DNA of 64,000 nt from an uncultured bacterium (GTDB lineage: Bacteria; Cyanobacteriota; Vampirovibrionia; Gastranaerophilales; Gastranaerophilaceae), in NCBI GenBank assembly GCA_948684385.1, contig CAPQCU010000006.1, positions 26,416-90,415 on the forward strand. The letters run 5' to 3'. This document shows, piece by piece, positions 34,710 through 42,821 of the stretch. Numbering within the stretch: the stretch's first letter is position 1; each line of letters opens with the position of its first letter. The notes below the pieces were generated by a model, which was not told the DNA's origin, made no database searches, and saw only the letters and a program-made list of their open reading frames with translations. The translations under genes and the position numbers were made by a program.

Positions 34710-35942
34710 TTATTCTTCTTCAGAAGCTTCTTCAACTTCTTCTTGAGCCATGTCTTCTTCGTCAAGGGCTTGTTGATTCATTTCTTCTTCGATTTCTTCC
34801 TGAATTTCGTCAGAGTCTACTGCGCGTTCTTCGTCTTCAGCTTCTTCTGAATATTCATAATTTGAAGCTCTGTTTGCTTCATCCTGTTCCATTTGTGAAA
34901 CGCTCTTAATATCAATTTTCCAGCCGGTTAATCTGTGAGCAAGTCTTACGTTTTGACCTTCTCTGCCAATTGCAAGTGACAATTGATCATCAGGAACAAC
35001 AACTAAAGCGTCTTTTGTTTCTTCATCATCTGTCATAATATCAACAGATACAACTCTTGCAGGAGAGATCGCGTTAACGATGTATTCAACAGGATCCGGA
35101 GACCATCTTACGATATCGATTTTTTCGTTCTTTAATTCGCCTACGATAGTCTGAATTCTTGAACCTCTAGGTCCGATGCAAGCGCCTACTGAGTCTACTT
35201 CAGGGTCATTTGACCAGACAGCAATTTTTGTTCTAAATCCTGCTTCTCTTGAAATTGATTTAATTTCTACAATTCCGTCTTCGATTTCAGGAACTTCAAG
35301 TTCAAAAAGTTCTCTAACTATTTCTGAGTGAGCGTGAGATACGATAACCTGAGGAAGTCTGTTTGTTTCTTTTACGTTAAGAACAAAAACTCTTATTCTG
35401 TTACCCGGTTTGTAGTATTCACGTGGAATTTGTTCTTTCTGAGGCATAATTGCGTCAGTTTTACCGATGTTAACAATTACGTTTCTGTTTTCAACTCTTT
35501 GAATAATACCGGTAGTCAAAGTGCCTTTCTTTTCTAAGAATTCATTCAAAATATTATTTCTTTCAGCATCTCTGATACGCTGCGTAATAACCTGTTTCGC
35601 TGATTGAGCAGCAATTCTGCCGAATTGCTCAGGAGTAACTTCGATTTTAACTTCGTCGTCAACTTCAACTTCGTCATCGATTTCCTGCGCATCTTCTAAA
35701 GAAATTTCCAGCTCAGGATCTTCAACTGTTTCAACAACAGTTTTTGTGCTAAATACACCGATTTCGCCTGTTTGTTCGTCCAAAATTGCTTCGATATTTG
35801 CAGCTTCTTTAACATGCATGTGTTTTTTGTAAGCAGCAACCATTGCATCGCACAAAGAAGCAATTAAAACTTCTTTAGATATTCCGCGTTCTCTTTCAAG
35901 CTCTTCACAAGCTTCAAATAATGCTGTACCGATTTTAATCAT
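34710..35942 (-). CDS. nusA: Transcription termination/antitermination factor NusA
   Basis: NusA binds RNA polymerase and nascent RNA and tunes pausing, termination and antitermination. The 410-residue protein has the N-terminal polymerase-binding domain (about 1-130), an S1 domain (about 135-200, GIIQRVENRNVIVNIGKTDA) and two KH domains (ACIGPRGSRIQTIVGELKNE, then AIGREGQNVRLAHRLTGWKI). A very acidic tail replaces the extra C-terminal repeats of enterobacterial NusA. AAGGAG precedes the ATG. It follows rimP by 27 bases, the usual rimP-nusA order; infB is not next. Confidence 0.96.
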   Translation of the reverse strand: MIKIGTALFEACEELERERGISKEVLIASLCDAMVAAYKKHMHVKEAANIEAILDEQTGEIGVFSTKTVVETVEDPELEISLEDAQEIDDEVEVDDEVKIEVTPEQFGRIAAQSAKQVITQRIRDAERNNILNEFLEKKGTLTTGIIQRVENRNVIVNIGKTDAIMPQKEQIPREYYKPGNRIRVFVLNVKETNRLPQVIVSHAHSEIVRELFELEVPEIEDGIVEIKSISREAGFRTKIAVWSNDPEVDSVGACIGPRGSRIQTIVGELKNEKIDIVRWSPDPVEYIVNAISPARVVSVDIMTDDEETKDALVVVPDDQLSLAIGREGQNVRLAHRLTGWKIDIKSVSQMEQDEANRASNYEYSEEAEDEERAVDSDEIQEEIEEEMNQQALDEEDMAQEEVEEASEEE

Positions 35943-35969
35943 CTGTATTTCTCCTTTTTATTTTTAACT

Positions 35970-36452
35970 TTAGTCTATATACAGTTTTGCCGACTGGATA
36001 TTTTCTTTAGGAATTTGTAATTCTTCTCCGTCATCAAATCTAAAGAATTTCAAGCCTTCATTATCGTCCCAGTCTAAGATTTCACCTTTAAATATTTTCT
36101 CTGTTTCACCTTCCAGAGGAGTTTTAAGCTTAAGGCTTATTCTTCTACCTTTAAAAATTAAAAACTCTTTATCTGATTTGAATTTTCGCTCCAAGCCCGG
36201 AGAAGAAACTTCAAGGTAATACTTTACAGGTATAAGTTCATCAAGAAAATCATTTAAGCTTCTTGTTACGTTTTCGCAATCATCAAGAGTAATATCTTTT
36301 TCGTAAGAATAAAGATAAATTCTTAAGAACCATCTGTGATTTTCTTTTACAAATTCTATTTCAATCGGGATAAGGTTAAACCTTACGGCAGTGTTTTCGA
36401 TAAGCGGTGTAATTTTTTCAAGTACTTCGTATCTGTTTACGTCTTGTTTCAT
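35970..36452 (-). CDS. rimP: Ribosome maturation factor RimP
   Basis: RimP assists assembly of the 30S subunit. The 160-residue protein shows the family pattern VKENHRWFLRIYLYSYEKDI, then LDDCENVTRSLNDFLDE and YYLEVSSPGLER, with a C-terminal small beta domain. The frame opens at 36470, but AAAGGAG lies four to five bases before the ATG at 36452, which was chosen. It forms an operon with nusA. Confidence 0.92.
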   Translation of the reverse strand: MKQDVNRYEVLEKITPLIENTAVRFNLIPIEIEFVKENHRWFLRIYLYSYEKDITLDDCENVTRSLNDFLDELIPVKYYLEVSSPGLERKFKSDKEFLIFKGRRISLKLKTPLEGETEKIFKGEILDWDDNEGLKFFRFDDGEELQIPKENIQSAKLYID

Positions 36453-36504
36453 AACACTCCTTTCTCTCAATTAAGCTGGTTATATTTACCCCCGCCCATT
36501 AATG

Positions 36505-36537
36505 AAAAAAGAACGGGACTTTTGACCGTTCTTTTTT
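36505..36537. terminator. Bidirectional hairpin terminator
   Basis: AAAAAAGAACGG (36505-36516) pairs perfectly with CCGTTCTTTTTT (36526-36537) around a nine-base loop. It lies downstream of the small minus-strand gene at 36595-36810 and upstream of rimP. An ATTTACCCC word (36484-36492) is adjacent. Confidence 0.85.
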
Positions 36538-36594
36538 AAGAAACTATTCACATTGAAATTATATCAAAAATAAATAATTTTGTAAATCTCAATA

Positions 36595-36810
36595 TTAAGG
36601 TTTATGAAGAAACTTTTTTACAACAATCTGGGTAAGTTTGCCGAGCCCGAATAATACAACACTGGCAAAAGGAATAGGTGTGAACAGACCAATACCTCCT
36701 GCAACAATAGGCAGGTTATCAATAGTGACTTTTCTTGGAATTTTCGCACTTAAATTTTTTACTTTTGCCGGAGTTCTTGAGGCAGCAGTTCTTATTGCAT
36801 CAATCTTCAT
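36595..36810 (-). CDS. Small membrane protein, 71 aa
   Basis: Not recognised. A basic N-terminal half (about 35 residues, many Lys/Arg, Ala, Thr) is followed by a hydrophobic segment (PIVAGGIGLFTPIPFASVVL) and a Lys-rich end. No Shine-Dalgarno is visible; TAGTAT on the minus strand ends seven bases before the ATG, so a leaderless transcript is possible. A terminator follows at 36505-36537, supporting it as a real gene. Confidence is limited by its size. Confidence 0.5.
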   Translation of the reverse strand: MKIDAIRTAASRTPAKVKNLSAKIPRKVTIDNLPIVAGGIGLFTPIPFASVVLFGLGKLTQIVVKKFLHKP

Positions 36811-36881
36811 AATTTATATACTATCACAAATGTGTTTATGATAATATATAGACTATAAGTAATCTTAAATGAGGATAAAAT

Positions 36882-38417
36882 ATGACACAGCAAACAAAAG
36901 AGCCTATTTCGGCAAAAGAAACAATAAGACAAACAAGAATTCAAAAACTTGCAGAACTTGCAGATAAAGGGATAAATCCGTACCCTTATGCATTTGATAA
37001 AGACGCAGATGCAAAAGATTTGCAGGACAAATACAAAGACCTTCCTGCAGGAGAGGAAACCGAAGATTTTTACTCTGTAGCAGGCAGAGTCATGGCTATC
37101 AGAAACTCAGGTATGTTCATTGATTTGATGGATACAACAGGAAAAATCCAAATATTCTCTCATAAAGAAAATATGGACCCTGAAATGGTTAAGACTCTTA
37201 AATTAGTTGATATTGGAGATATTCTCGGGTTTTACGGTTCAATTAGAAGAACTCCGAGAGGGGAGTTGTCAGTAAAAGCAAAAAGCTTTAAAGTGCTTTC
37301 AAAATCTCTTCTCCCGCTCCCAAATAAACAAATTAGCGAAGAAAAGCTTGAACAGCTTAAATCTCATCATACAATGTCTGATACTGAAACAAAGTATCGT
37401 CAGAGATACCTTGACTTAATTGTAAACGAAAGCACAAGAGATACTTTGAGAAAAAGAAGCTTAATTATTCAGAAAGTTCGTGAATACCTTTATAAACAGG
37501 GCTTTATTGAAGTTGAAACTCCAATGCTTCATACTCAGGCATCAGGGGCTAATGCAAGACCGTTTATGACTCATCACAACGCTTTAGATATGGATTTAAC
37601 TTTAAGAATTGCTCCTGAGCTTCACTTAAAAAGGCTTATGGTTGGTGGCTTGAACGATAAAATCTTTGAACTTTCAAGATGCTTCAGAAACGAAGGTATT
37701 GATACACGCCATAACCCTGAATTTACAATGATTGAACTTTACCAATCTTTTGTTGATTACAACGAAATGATGGCATTGACCGAAAACCTTGTTGCTTATG
37801 TTGCTCAGGAAGTTCTTGGCACAATGAAAGTTAAATACGGTGAGCATGAAATCGATTTGACTCCTCCATGGGATAGAAAAACCATGATTGGTGCGATTAA
37901 AGAAATGACCGGCGTTGATTTTGGCGAATTCTTCACTGCAAAAGAAGCTTATGATAAAGCAAAAGCTATGCATGTTGAAGTTGATGAAGAAATGAACTGG
38001 GGTCAGGTGATTGAAGCAGTATTTGAAGAAAAAGTTGAACCTACTCTTATTCAGCCTATTCACATTATCGATTATCCAAGAGAAATCTCTCCGCTTGCAA
38101 AAGTACACAGAGATAATGACAGATTGACAGAACGTTTTGAAACCCGTGTTAACGGATGGGAAATTGCTAACGCGTTTTCCGAACTTACTGATCCGATTGA
38201 CCAGAGACATCGTTTTGAAGCTCAGGCTCTGGCAAAAGCTAACGGGGATGAAGAAGCGATGGAAATCGATGAAGATTACATCAATGCTCTTGAATACGGT
38301 TTAGCACCTACAGGCGGTATGGGAATGGGAATTGACAGGCTGGTAATGCTGCTTACTAACTCCCCCACAATAAGAGACGTAATCGCGTTCCCGACATTAA
38401 AAAAAATAGAAAACTAA
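36882..38417 (+). CDS. lysS: Lysyl-tRNA synthetase, class II
   Basis: LysS charges tRNA-Lys. The 511-residue protein has an N-terminal OB anticodon-binding domain (about 60-160, VAGRVMAIRNSGMFIDLMDT) and the class II catalytic core: motif 1 (FIEVETPMLHTQASGANARP), motif 2 (FRNEGIDTRHNPEFTMIELY) and motif 3 (GGMGMGIDRLVMLL). GAGGA lies before the ATG. The matching tRNA-Lys(TTT) gene is in the same window at 59409. A GC-rich hairpin follows the stop. Confidence 0.97.
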   Translation: MTQQTKEPISAKETIRQTRIQKLAELADKGINPYPYAFDKDADAKDLQDKYKDLPAGEETEDFYSVAGRVMAIRNSGMFIDLMDTTGKIQIFSHKENMDPEMVKTLKLVDIGDILGFYGSIRRTPRGELSVKAKSFKVLSKSLLPLPNKQISEEKLEQLKSHHTMSDTETKYRQRYLDLIVNESTRDTLRKRSLIIQKVREYLYKQGFIEVETPMLHTQASGANARPFMTHHNALDMDLTLRIAPELHLKRLMVGGLNDKIFELSRCFRNEGIDTRHNPEFTMIELYQSFVDYNEMMALTENLVAYVAQEVLGTMKVKYGEHEIDLTPPWDRKTMIGAIKEMTGVDFGEFFTAKEAYDKAKAMHVEVDEEMNWGQVIEAVFEEKVEPTLIQPIHIIDYPREISPLAKVHRDNDRLTERFETRVNGWEIANAFSELTDPIDQRHRFEAQALAKANGDEEAMEIDEDYINALEYGLAPTGGMGMGIDRLVMLLTNSPTIRDVIAFPTLKKIEN

Positions 38418-38423
38418 TTGTAA

Positions 38424-38450
38424 GGGCGGAGCTTTTTAAAAGCTCCGCCC
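38424..38450 (+). terminator. GC-rich hairpin after lysS
   Basis: GGGCGGAGC (38424-38432) pairs with GCTCCGCCC (38442-38450), extended by T and A runs in the loop. Only a CTCTT follows, so it is a weaker intrinsic terminator. It ends 12 bases before the thiL ATG and may affect thiL translation instead. Confidence 0.6.
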
Positions 38451-38462
38451 CTCTTAAAAGTT

Positions 38463-39323
38463 ATGAAAGAACAGGATTTTATAAACATAATTAAAAATCA
38501 AATCGGGGATGAGTTTCTTGGAGACGACTGCGCGTATCTTAAAGAGCTTGGAATTGTTGTTTCTCAAGACAGCCTTGTAGAGGATGTGCATTTCAAACGT
38601 GAATGGTGTACGCCTTTTCAGTTGGGATACAAGTCTGTAACGGTAAATATAAGTGATATTCTTGCTTCCGGAGCAAAACCTGCTTATGTTACAATTGCAC
38701 TTTCACTTCCTGATGATATTGATGAAAATTTTATAAAAGAGTTTTATTCCGGTGCGAAATCTGCTCTGCACGGGGCTAAAATTGTTGGCGGTGATATTAC
38801 AGGGGGGAAAAATATATCAATCTCAATTACCGCTATTGGCAAAACCGAAGGTCGTAAAATTTCTTCAAGAAGCCATGCAAAAGCGGGGTATAAACTTATC
38901 ACCAGGGGTAAATATGGATTGAGTTCTGCCGGATTAGTAGAGTTAATGCGTGGTGGAAATAATAAAGAATTAATCCGGACGCATTTAGAGCCTCAAATTG
39001 ACGAGCAGTTTTCAAAAGATATATCTGAACAAATTCAAACAGATTATGCCATGATGGACACGTCAGACGGCTTAGCAGACGCTTTATTTAAAATTGCAGA
39101 AGCAAGCGGGACGAGTATAATTTCTAACGAAATAGAAGGTATGTTTGGAGCAGAGGACTACCACCTTGTTGCAGCTGTTCCGGAAGAATTTCTTGAAAAA
39201 TTAACAGACTTTTATATTGTTGGTGATGTTACACTAAAACAAGATTTTGTTTTAAAAATAGGGAATAGAGAATACAAAAATTACGATGAGTTAAAACTTT
39301 TTGACCATTTTAGGAGAGGATAG
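38463..39323 (+). CDS. thiL: Thiamine-monophosphate kinase
   Basis: ThiL phosphorylates thiamine monophosphate to the active cofactor thiamine diphosphate. The 286-residue protein has the family's metal and substrate motifs: GDDCAYL near the N terminus, VSQDSLVEDVHFKREW, VNISDILASGAKP, VGGDITGG and MDTSDGLADALF. It is about 40 residues shorter than the E. coli enzyme but keeps the core. No Shine-Dalgarno is seen before the ATG; a hairpin ends 12 bases upstream. The stop is two bases before the ispD start. Confidence 0.92.
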   Translation: MKEQDFINIIKNQIGDEFLGDDCAYLKELGIVVSQDSLVEDVHFKREWCTPFQLGYKSVTVNISDILASGAKPAYVTIALSLPDDIDENFIKEFYSGAKSALHGAKIVGGDITGGKNISISITAIGKTEGRKISSRSHAKAGYKLITRGKYGLSSAGLVELMRGGNNKELIRTHLEPQIDEQFSKDISEQIQTDYAMMDTSDGLADALFKIAEASGTSIISNEIEGMFGAEDYHLVAAVPEEFLEKLTDFYIVGDVTLKQDFVLKIGNREYKNYDELKLFDHFRRG

Positions 39324-39324
39324 C

Positions 39325-39975
39325 ATGAATAAATTTTCAGTTATTATAACGGCAGGCGGAACTTCATCAAGGTATGGGAATAAAAATAAGCTGCTTGAAC
39401 ATTTGGATGAAAGAACGGTTATTGAGCATACTGTGGCTGCGTTTTTAGAGTTTCAGGAGATTACTGAAATTATAATCCCTACAAATAACTCAATTAAAGA
39501 TGAAATCGTATCTTTGCTTAAAGATAAAAGAATTAAAATCGTTGAAGGCGGTGATTCCCGTCAAAAATCTGTTTACAATGCTTTAAAATACGTAAACAAT
39601 GAATACGTAATCATCCATGATGGAGCACGTCCGCTTATCAAATCCGGAGTAATCTCTCAGGTTATGGATTTAGCTTCTCTAAAAGGCGCTGTTTCAGTTA
39701 TGACAAAAACAACTGATACAATAAAAGAAGTGGCTCCAGACGGGCGTATAATTAAAACAATCGACCGCTCTAAGCTTTATAACACCCAGACTCCTCAGGC
39801 GTTTAAAACTTCTCTTATAAAAGAAGCACACGAAAAACTCAAAGATGGTAACTTTACTGATGACTCTTCTATGCTTGAAGAACTGGATATCCCGGTTTAT
39901 ATAGTAAATGGCAGCTACACTAATATCAAAATTACTACAAAAAGTGATTTAGATTTTGCAAAACTTTATATTTAG
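39325..39975 (+). CDS. ispD: 2-C-methyl-D-erythritol 4-phosphate cytidylyltransferase
   Basis: IspD makes CDP-methylerythritol in the MEP pathway to isoprenoids. The 216-residue protein opens with the nucleotidyltransferase motif TAGGTSSRYGNKNK and has IIHDGARPLI and YNTQTPQAF. A longer frame begins at TTG 39301, but AGGAGAGGA just before the ATG at 39325 and the family alignment favour the latter. dxr of the same pathway is at 62799. The stop codon lies in a small hairpin (39971-39995). Confidence 0.94.
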   Translation: MNKFSVIITAGGTSSRYGNKNKLLEHLDERTVIEHTVAAFLEFQEITEIIIPTNNSIKDEIVSLLKDKRIKIVEGGDSRQKSVYNALKYVNNEYVIIHDGARPLIKSGVISQVMDLASLKGAVSVMTKTTDTIKEVAPDGRIIKTIDRSKLYNTQTPQAFKTSLIKEAHEKLKDGNFTDDSSMLEELDIPVYIVNGSYTNIKITTKSDLDFAKLYI

Positions 39976-39995
39976 TCTCAAAGGCAGAGACTAAA
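39971..39995 (+). other. Hairpin over the ispD stop codon
   Basis: TTTAGTCTC (39971-39979) pairs with GAGACTAAA (39987-39995) around a seven-base loop. No T-run follows, so it is a weak terminator at most, or an mRNA end stabiliser. Confidence 0.5.
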
Positions 39996-40008
39996 TATTA
40001 ATGTAATT

Positions 40009-40065
40009 ATATCGATAAAATCTTATAGTGGTATCACTATGAAAAGACTTTTATCGATATTTTTT
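40009..40065 (+). promoter_or_regulatory. Nested hairpin enclosing a start codon, with T-run
   Basis: The outer stem ATATCGATAAAA (40009-40020) pairs with TTTTATCGATAT (40049-40060). Inside it ATAGTG (40025-40030) pairs with CACTAT (40035-40040) around GTAT. The ATG of the next gene (40039) lies in the inner stem, and a T-run (40060-40065) follows the outer stem. It could block translation or terminate transcription. Regulation is inferred; the pairing is directly visible. Confidence 0.6.
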
Positions 40066-40944
40066 ATATTAGTATATATTTCTTGCGGGCTGCCTGTAGT
40101 AATAGCCGCTCCTGCGCAAAATGCTACTATCTCGAAGATTGAAAACAATATTTATGGTTTTGAGTACAAAAAAGATTCCGCTCAAAAACGTGTAGAGCGT
40201 TTAGAACAGTATGTTTATGGAAAAATTTCTTCAGGTGATTTAAATAAAAGGCTTAAAAAACTTGCTGAAGATATTTCAGCTGATGTAATTGGCTTAGAAA
40301 TTGATCCTGTTGAAGATACCTTTGCAGAAGCTGATAAAGTCGCAGAAGACAGCTCGGTCAATTATCCGGTAGTAGATGAAATCGAGAAAAAAATCTTTAA
40401 TACAACACATAAAGACAGGGATTTCCATACACGAATTGTTACCATTGAAAAAAAACTTTTTGGTAAGGTTTATGATGTTGACGACTATTCAACCCGTATG
40501 GATAGAATTAAAGCTGAGGTGATGCCTGAAAGTGTTGACACAGACCGGTTTGCCCACGAATATCGTGATAATCGTGATAATAGCTTGAGTTCTAACGATA
40601 TTGGTGGAACAGGGTTTAGCAGGTTTAGCATGCCATTTGGTCAGAAAAACTATACACGTCCTTATGCAAACTACGGAGATGAATTTACAACCGGCTCAGC
40701 TGCTCCTATGCCGTCTCAGTCTATGCAGCCAAATCTTAATGATGAGCTTGCACAGATGGAATACGAAATGTTTGGAACAGAGTTCTCAAATGAAGATACT
40801 GCGCAGCGAATTAAGCGCTTAAATAGTGTTAATAAAGCGAAAAAATCTTCACACAGATACGATTCCAATAAGTTCCAACAGAGAATGTCCACTGCAATGG
40901 AAATCGGCGCAATGATTTTGATGATACTTGCAATGGTTCTTTAA
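40039..40944 (+). CDS. Secreted protein with repeated YG/RLxxLE helical units
   Basis: Not recognised as a named family. The 301-residue protein has a signal peptide (MKRLLSIFFILVYIS, cut likely after VIAA near 24) and a C-terminal hydrophobic segment (about 286-301). In between are repeated units such as ISKIENNIYGFEYKKDSAQK with RVERLEQYVYGK (31-62), a second copy at 112-143 (IEKKIF, then RIVTIEKKLFGK) and a third at 235-262 (MEYEMFGTEF, RIKRLN). Half-units occur at 61-80 and 142-161. The pattern is E..I(Y/F)G, about ten residues, then R(L/I)..(L/I)E. I have the impression that such repeats occur in other Melainabacteria. There is no ribosome site; the start is inside a hairpin. It abuts a convergent gene. 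Confidence 0.7.
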   Translation: MKRLLSIFFILVYISCGLPVVIAAPAQNATISKIENNIYGFEYKKDSAQKRVERLEQYVYGKISSGDLNKRLKKLAEDISADVIGLEIDPVEDTFAEADKVAEDSSVNYPVVDEIEKKIFNTTHKDRDFHTRIVTIEKKLFGKVYDVDDYSTRMDRIKAEVMPESVDTDRFAHEYRDNRDNSLSSNDIGGTGFSRFSMPFGQKNYTRPYANYGDEFTTGSAAPMPSQSMQPNLNDELAQMEYEMFGTEFSNEDTAQRIKRLNSVNKAKKSSHRYDSNKFQQRMSTAMEIGAMILMILAMVL

Positions 40945-41352
40945 TTAACGTCTGCCGGTATTCGTATTAATAATATTTGATACCCACGGGATGTAGCTAT
41001 AAAGCCCCATAAATGAAGTAATTGCAAGGTAGAGTATTACTAGAGTAGTAATACCTTGAATTATTGAAAGCCCGAAGAGATAAGGAATTGGCATGTTTAT
41101 AAAATATGGTATCGCATTAACTACCGGTATTCTATATAAAATTACATAGATAAGTTCTGCAAAAACTGTCAGCAAAAAGTATGCAATAGAAAGAAATATT
41201 GATTGTAGAATGTGATACATGAGAAACGGAGTTACATGTTTTTTCATAACAGCAGCAACAAGAAGCCAGATAAAACCCGCTCCTCCTGCTGTTAAGTATG
41301 AAGCTGCCGAAATTATTCTTTCAATCGGGTATATTTGTCTAGAAGGCTGCAA
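40945..41352 (-). CDS. Tic20/Ycf60-like membrane protein (tentative)
   Basis: About 135 residues with four hydrophobic segments. The order and spacing of an opening YPIERIISAASYL, a middle MYHILQSIFLSIAY (compare FxRFHxxQAxLLDI) and a closing YSYIPWVSNIINTN (compare GKYPxIPxISDA) resemble Tic20 proteins of cyanobacteria and plastids. In plastids Tic20 belongs to the protein import channel; the bacterial role is unknown. This is a pattern match by eye, and a DUF4870-type protein is an alternative. The frame opens at 41388, but AAAGGAG lies six bases before the TTG at 41352, which was preferred. It overlaps the TPR gene end by 14 bases and its stop abuts that of the convergent secreted protein. 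Confidence 0.45.
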   Translation of the reverse strand: MQPSRQIYPIERIISAASYLTAGGAGFIWLLVAAVMKKHVTPFLMYHILQSIFLSIAYFLLTVFAELIYVILYRIPVVNAIPYFINMPIPYLFGLSIIQGITTLVILYLAITSFMGLYSYIPWVSNIINTNTGRR

Positions 41353-42409
41353 CGATTTCTCCTTTTCTTTCTTCTTCAATAAAATCATCTAAGACTTGAA
41401 TGAATACAAGTTTGTACTCGTCATTTTCAGGGCGCATATTAACTGCAGCTCTATACGAGTGGATAGAACGCTCTATTTCGTTATTCATATAGTAAACATT
41501 TGCAATTAACAGGTAAATACTTGGATCGAGCTTATTAATTTTAAGCGCTTCTTTGTATTGAGCTTCTGCTTCTGTGTATTTTTTTATGTTTGAATACAAG
41601 TTTCCTGATAAAATATAAGCATTCGCTTCATTTGGATTAACTTCAACTGCTTTTTTGTAAAGCTCTGCAGCATCTTCGTAATCTTTAAAATCGGATTTTG
41701 CAATAGCATAACAGATATAGGCTTTGTAATTGTCACCGGGAAGTGCGATTGCTTTTTCAAAATATTCATAGCATTTTTCTTTGTCTTTGTTTACAGCAAG
41801 CGTATTTGCAATACAAAGCGCAACGGTTTTGTTATCAGGAGCTAACGAAAATACTTTGTAGTAATATTCAAGCGCTCTATTGTAATCAAAAAGCTTAAAG
41901 CATACATTTCCTAAATCAACAAGCGCTGTAAGGTTTTCCGGGTCAAGAGAAAGTGCTTTTTCATAATAAGCTCTTGCTTCTACATAGTCTTCAAAATCGT
42001 GATATAAAAGCGCAATAGCATTATAGATTTCAGGGTCTGAGGAGTTGAAATCAAGAGTTCTGTTGTAGTAATGAAGCGCTTTAGGGAAGTTTTTAAGCTC
42101 TGCATAAGTGTTTGCCATGTTGTAATAAACAAGGTAATTACTTGGATTTACAAGCATTGCCTGATTAAAATAGTTCAAAGCTTTTTTATACTCTTTTGAG
42201 TAATACCAGATACTTCCGAGATTTAAAAGAGTTTGCAAATCTTTCGGGTCGATTTCTAATAAACTTTCATATACAGAAATGACTTTTTCGTACTGGTTAT
42301 CCATTGCATAATACTTGGCAAGTTCATGGTAATGGTCAGTATTATTTGGCTCAAGAGCCATTTTTAAAACAGTTTTTTCAATAGCTTTGTTTAATTCTTT
42401 TTTATCCAT
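41339..42409 (-). CDS. Tetratricopeptide repeat protein
   Basis: The 356-residue protein consists almost wholly of TPR units of 34 residues, about nine to ten in tandem, for example LLNLGSIWYYSKEYKKALNY and AIALLYHDFEDYVEARAYYE. There is no signal peptide or membrane helix, so it is probably a cytosolic scaffold. The frame opens at 42490 inside rsfS; the ATG at 42409, five bases after the rsfS stop, is the likely start. It is the third gene of the rpiB-rsfS-TPR-Tic20-like operon. Partner proteins cannot be named. Confidence 0.82.
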   Translation of the reverse strand: MDKKELNKAIEKTVLKMALEPNNTDHYHELAKYYAMDNQYEKVISVYESLLEIDPKDLQTLLNLGSIWYYSKEYKKALNYFNQAMLVNPSNYLVYYNMANTYAELKNFPKALHYYNRTLDFNSSDPEIYNAIALLYHDFEDYVEARAYYEKALSLDPENLTALVDLGNVCFKLFDYNRALEYYYKVFSLAPDNKTVALCIANTLAVNKDKEKCYEYFEKAIALPGDNYKAYICYAIAKSDFKDYEDAAELYKKAVEVNPNEANAYILSGNLYSNIKKYTEAEAQYKEALKINKLDPSIYLLIANVYYMNNEIERSIHSYRAAVNMRPENDEYKLVFIQVLDDFIEEERKGEIVAAF

Positions 42410-42413
42410 TTTA

Positions 42414-42821
42414 TTATCTTTCAATATCTTTGTATTCAGAGTATTCTTTAGATTCTTCCATCCATTTGTTTTGAGGAATGCTAAATGCATGGTTCCAGAA
42501 TTTTTCTATAGCGTAAGCTTCTCTCTCATCCTGATGAAGAATGTGGATTACAACATCGCCGTAATCAATCAAATTCCAGCGGTTTTTTACGTCGTTTTCT
42601 CTTCCGAGAGGCAAACGCGCAAATGTTGTTTTAATCTTATCAGAAAGCTTTTCAGTAAGTGCTTTTACCTGTGTGTTTGTCTGCGCTGAACAGATTACAA
42701 AATAATCCGCAAATGATGAAACATTGCTTATATTTAAAATAGAAATATCTTTTGCTATTCCTTCATCCAAAAACCTTGCAGCTACACAAGCAAGTTTATA
42801 TGATGTTAATTCTTCGCTCAT
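42414..42821 (-). CDS. rsfS: Ribosomal silencing factor RsfS (iojap/YbeB)
   Basis: RsfS binds ribosomal protein L14 and blocks subunit joining under poor nutrition. The 135-residue protein shows the family pattern VSSFADYFVICSAQTNTQVK, RENDVKNRWNLIDYGDVVIH and YAIEKFWNHA. GGAG lies six bases before the ATG, which overlaps the rpiB stop by one base. The usual neighbour nadD is absent here. Confidence 0.93.
   Translation of the reverse strand: MSEELTSYKLACVAARFLDEGIAKDISILNISNVSSFADYFVICSAQTNTQVKALTEKLSDKIKTTFARLPLGRENDVKNRWNLIDYGDVVIHILHQDEREAYAIEKFWNHAFSIPQNKWMEESKEYSEYKDIER

Noticed and set aside
37674..38210. 178-codon minus-strand open frame inside lysS
   Set aside because: Lies wholly within lysS catalytic motifs, has no ribosome site and Phe/Asn-rich composition of a shadow frame.
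38424..38450. TPP riboswitch before thiL
   Set aside because: Only a simple hairpin is present; no THI-box elements such as CTGAGA are seen.
39301..39324. Longer ispD start at TTG 39301
   Set aside because: A strong AGGAGAGGA lies just before ATG 39325, and IspD proteins begin directly at the nucleotide-binding strand.
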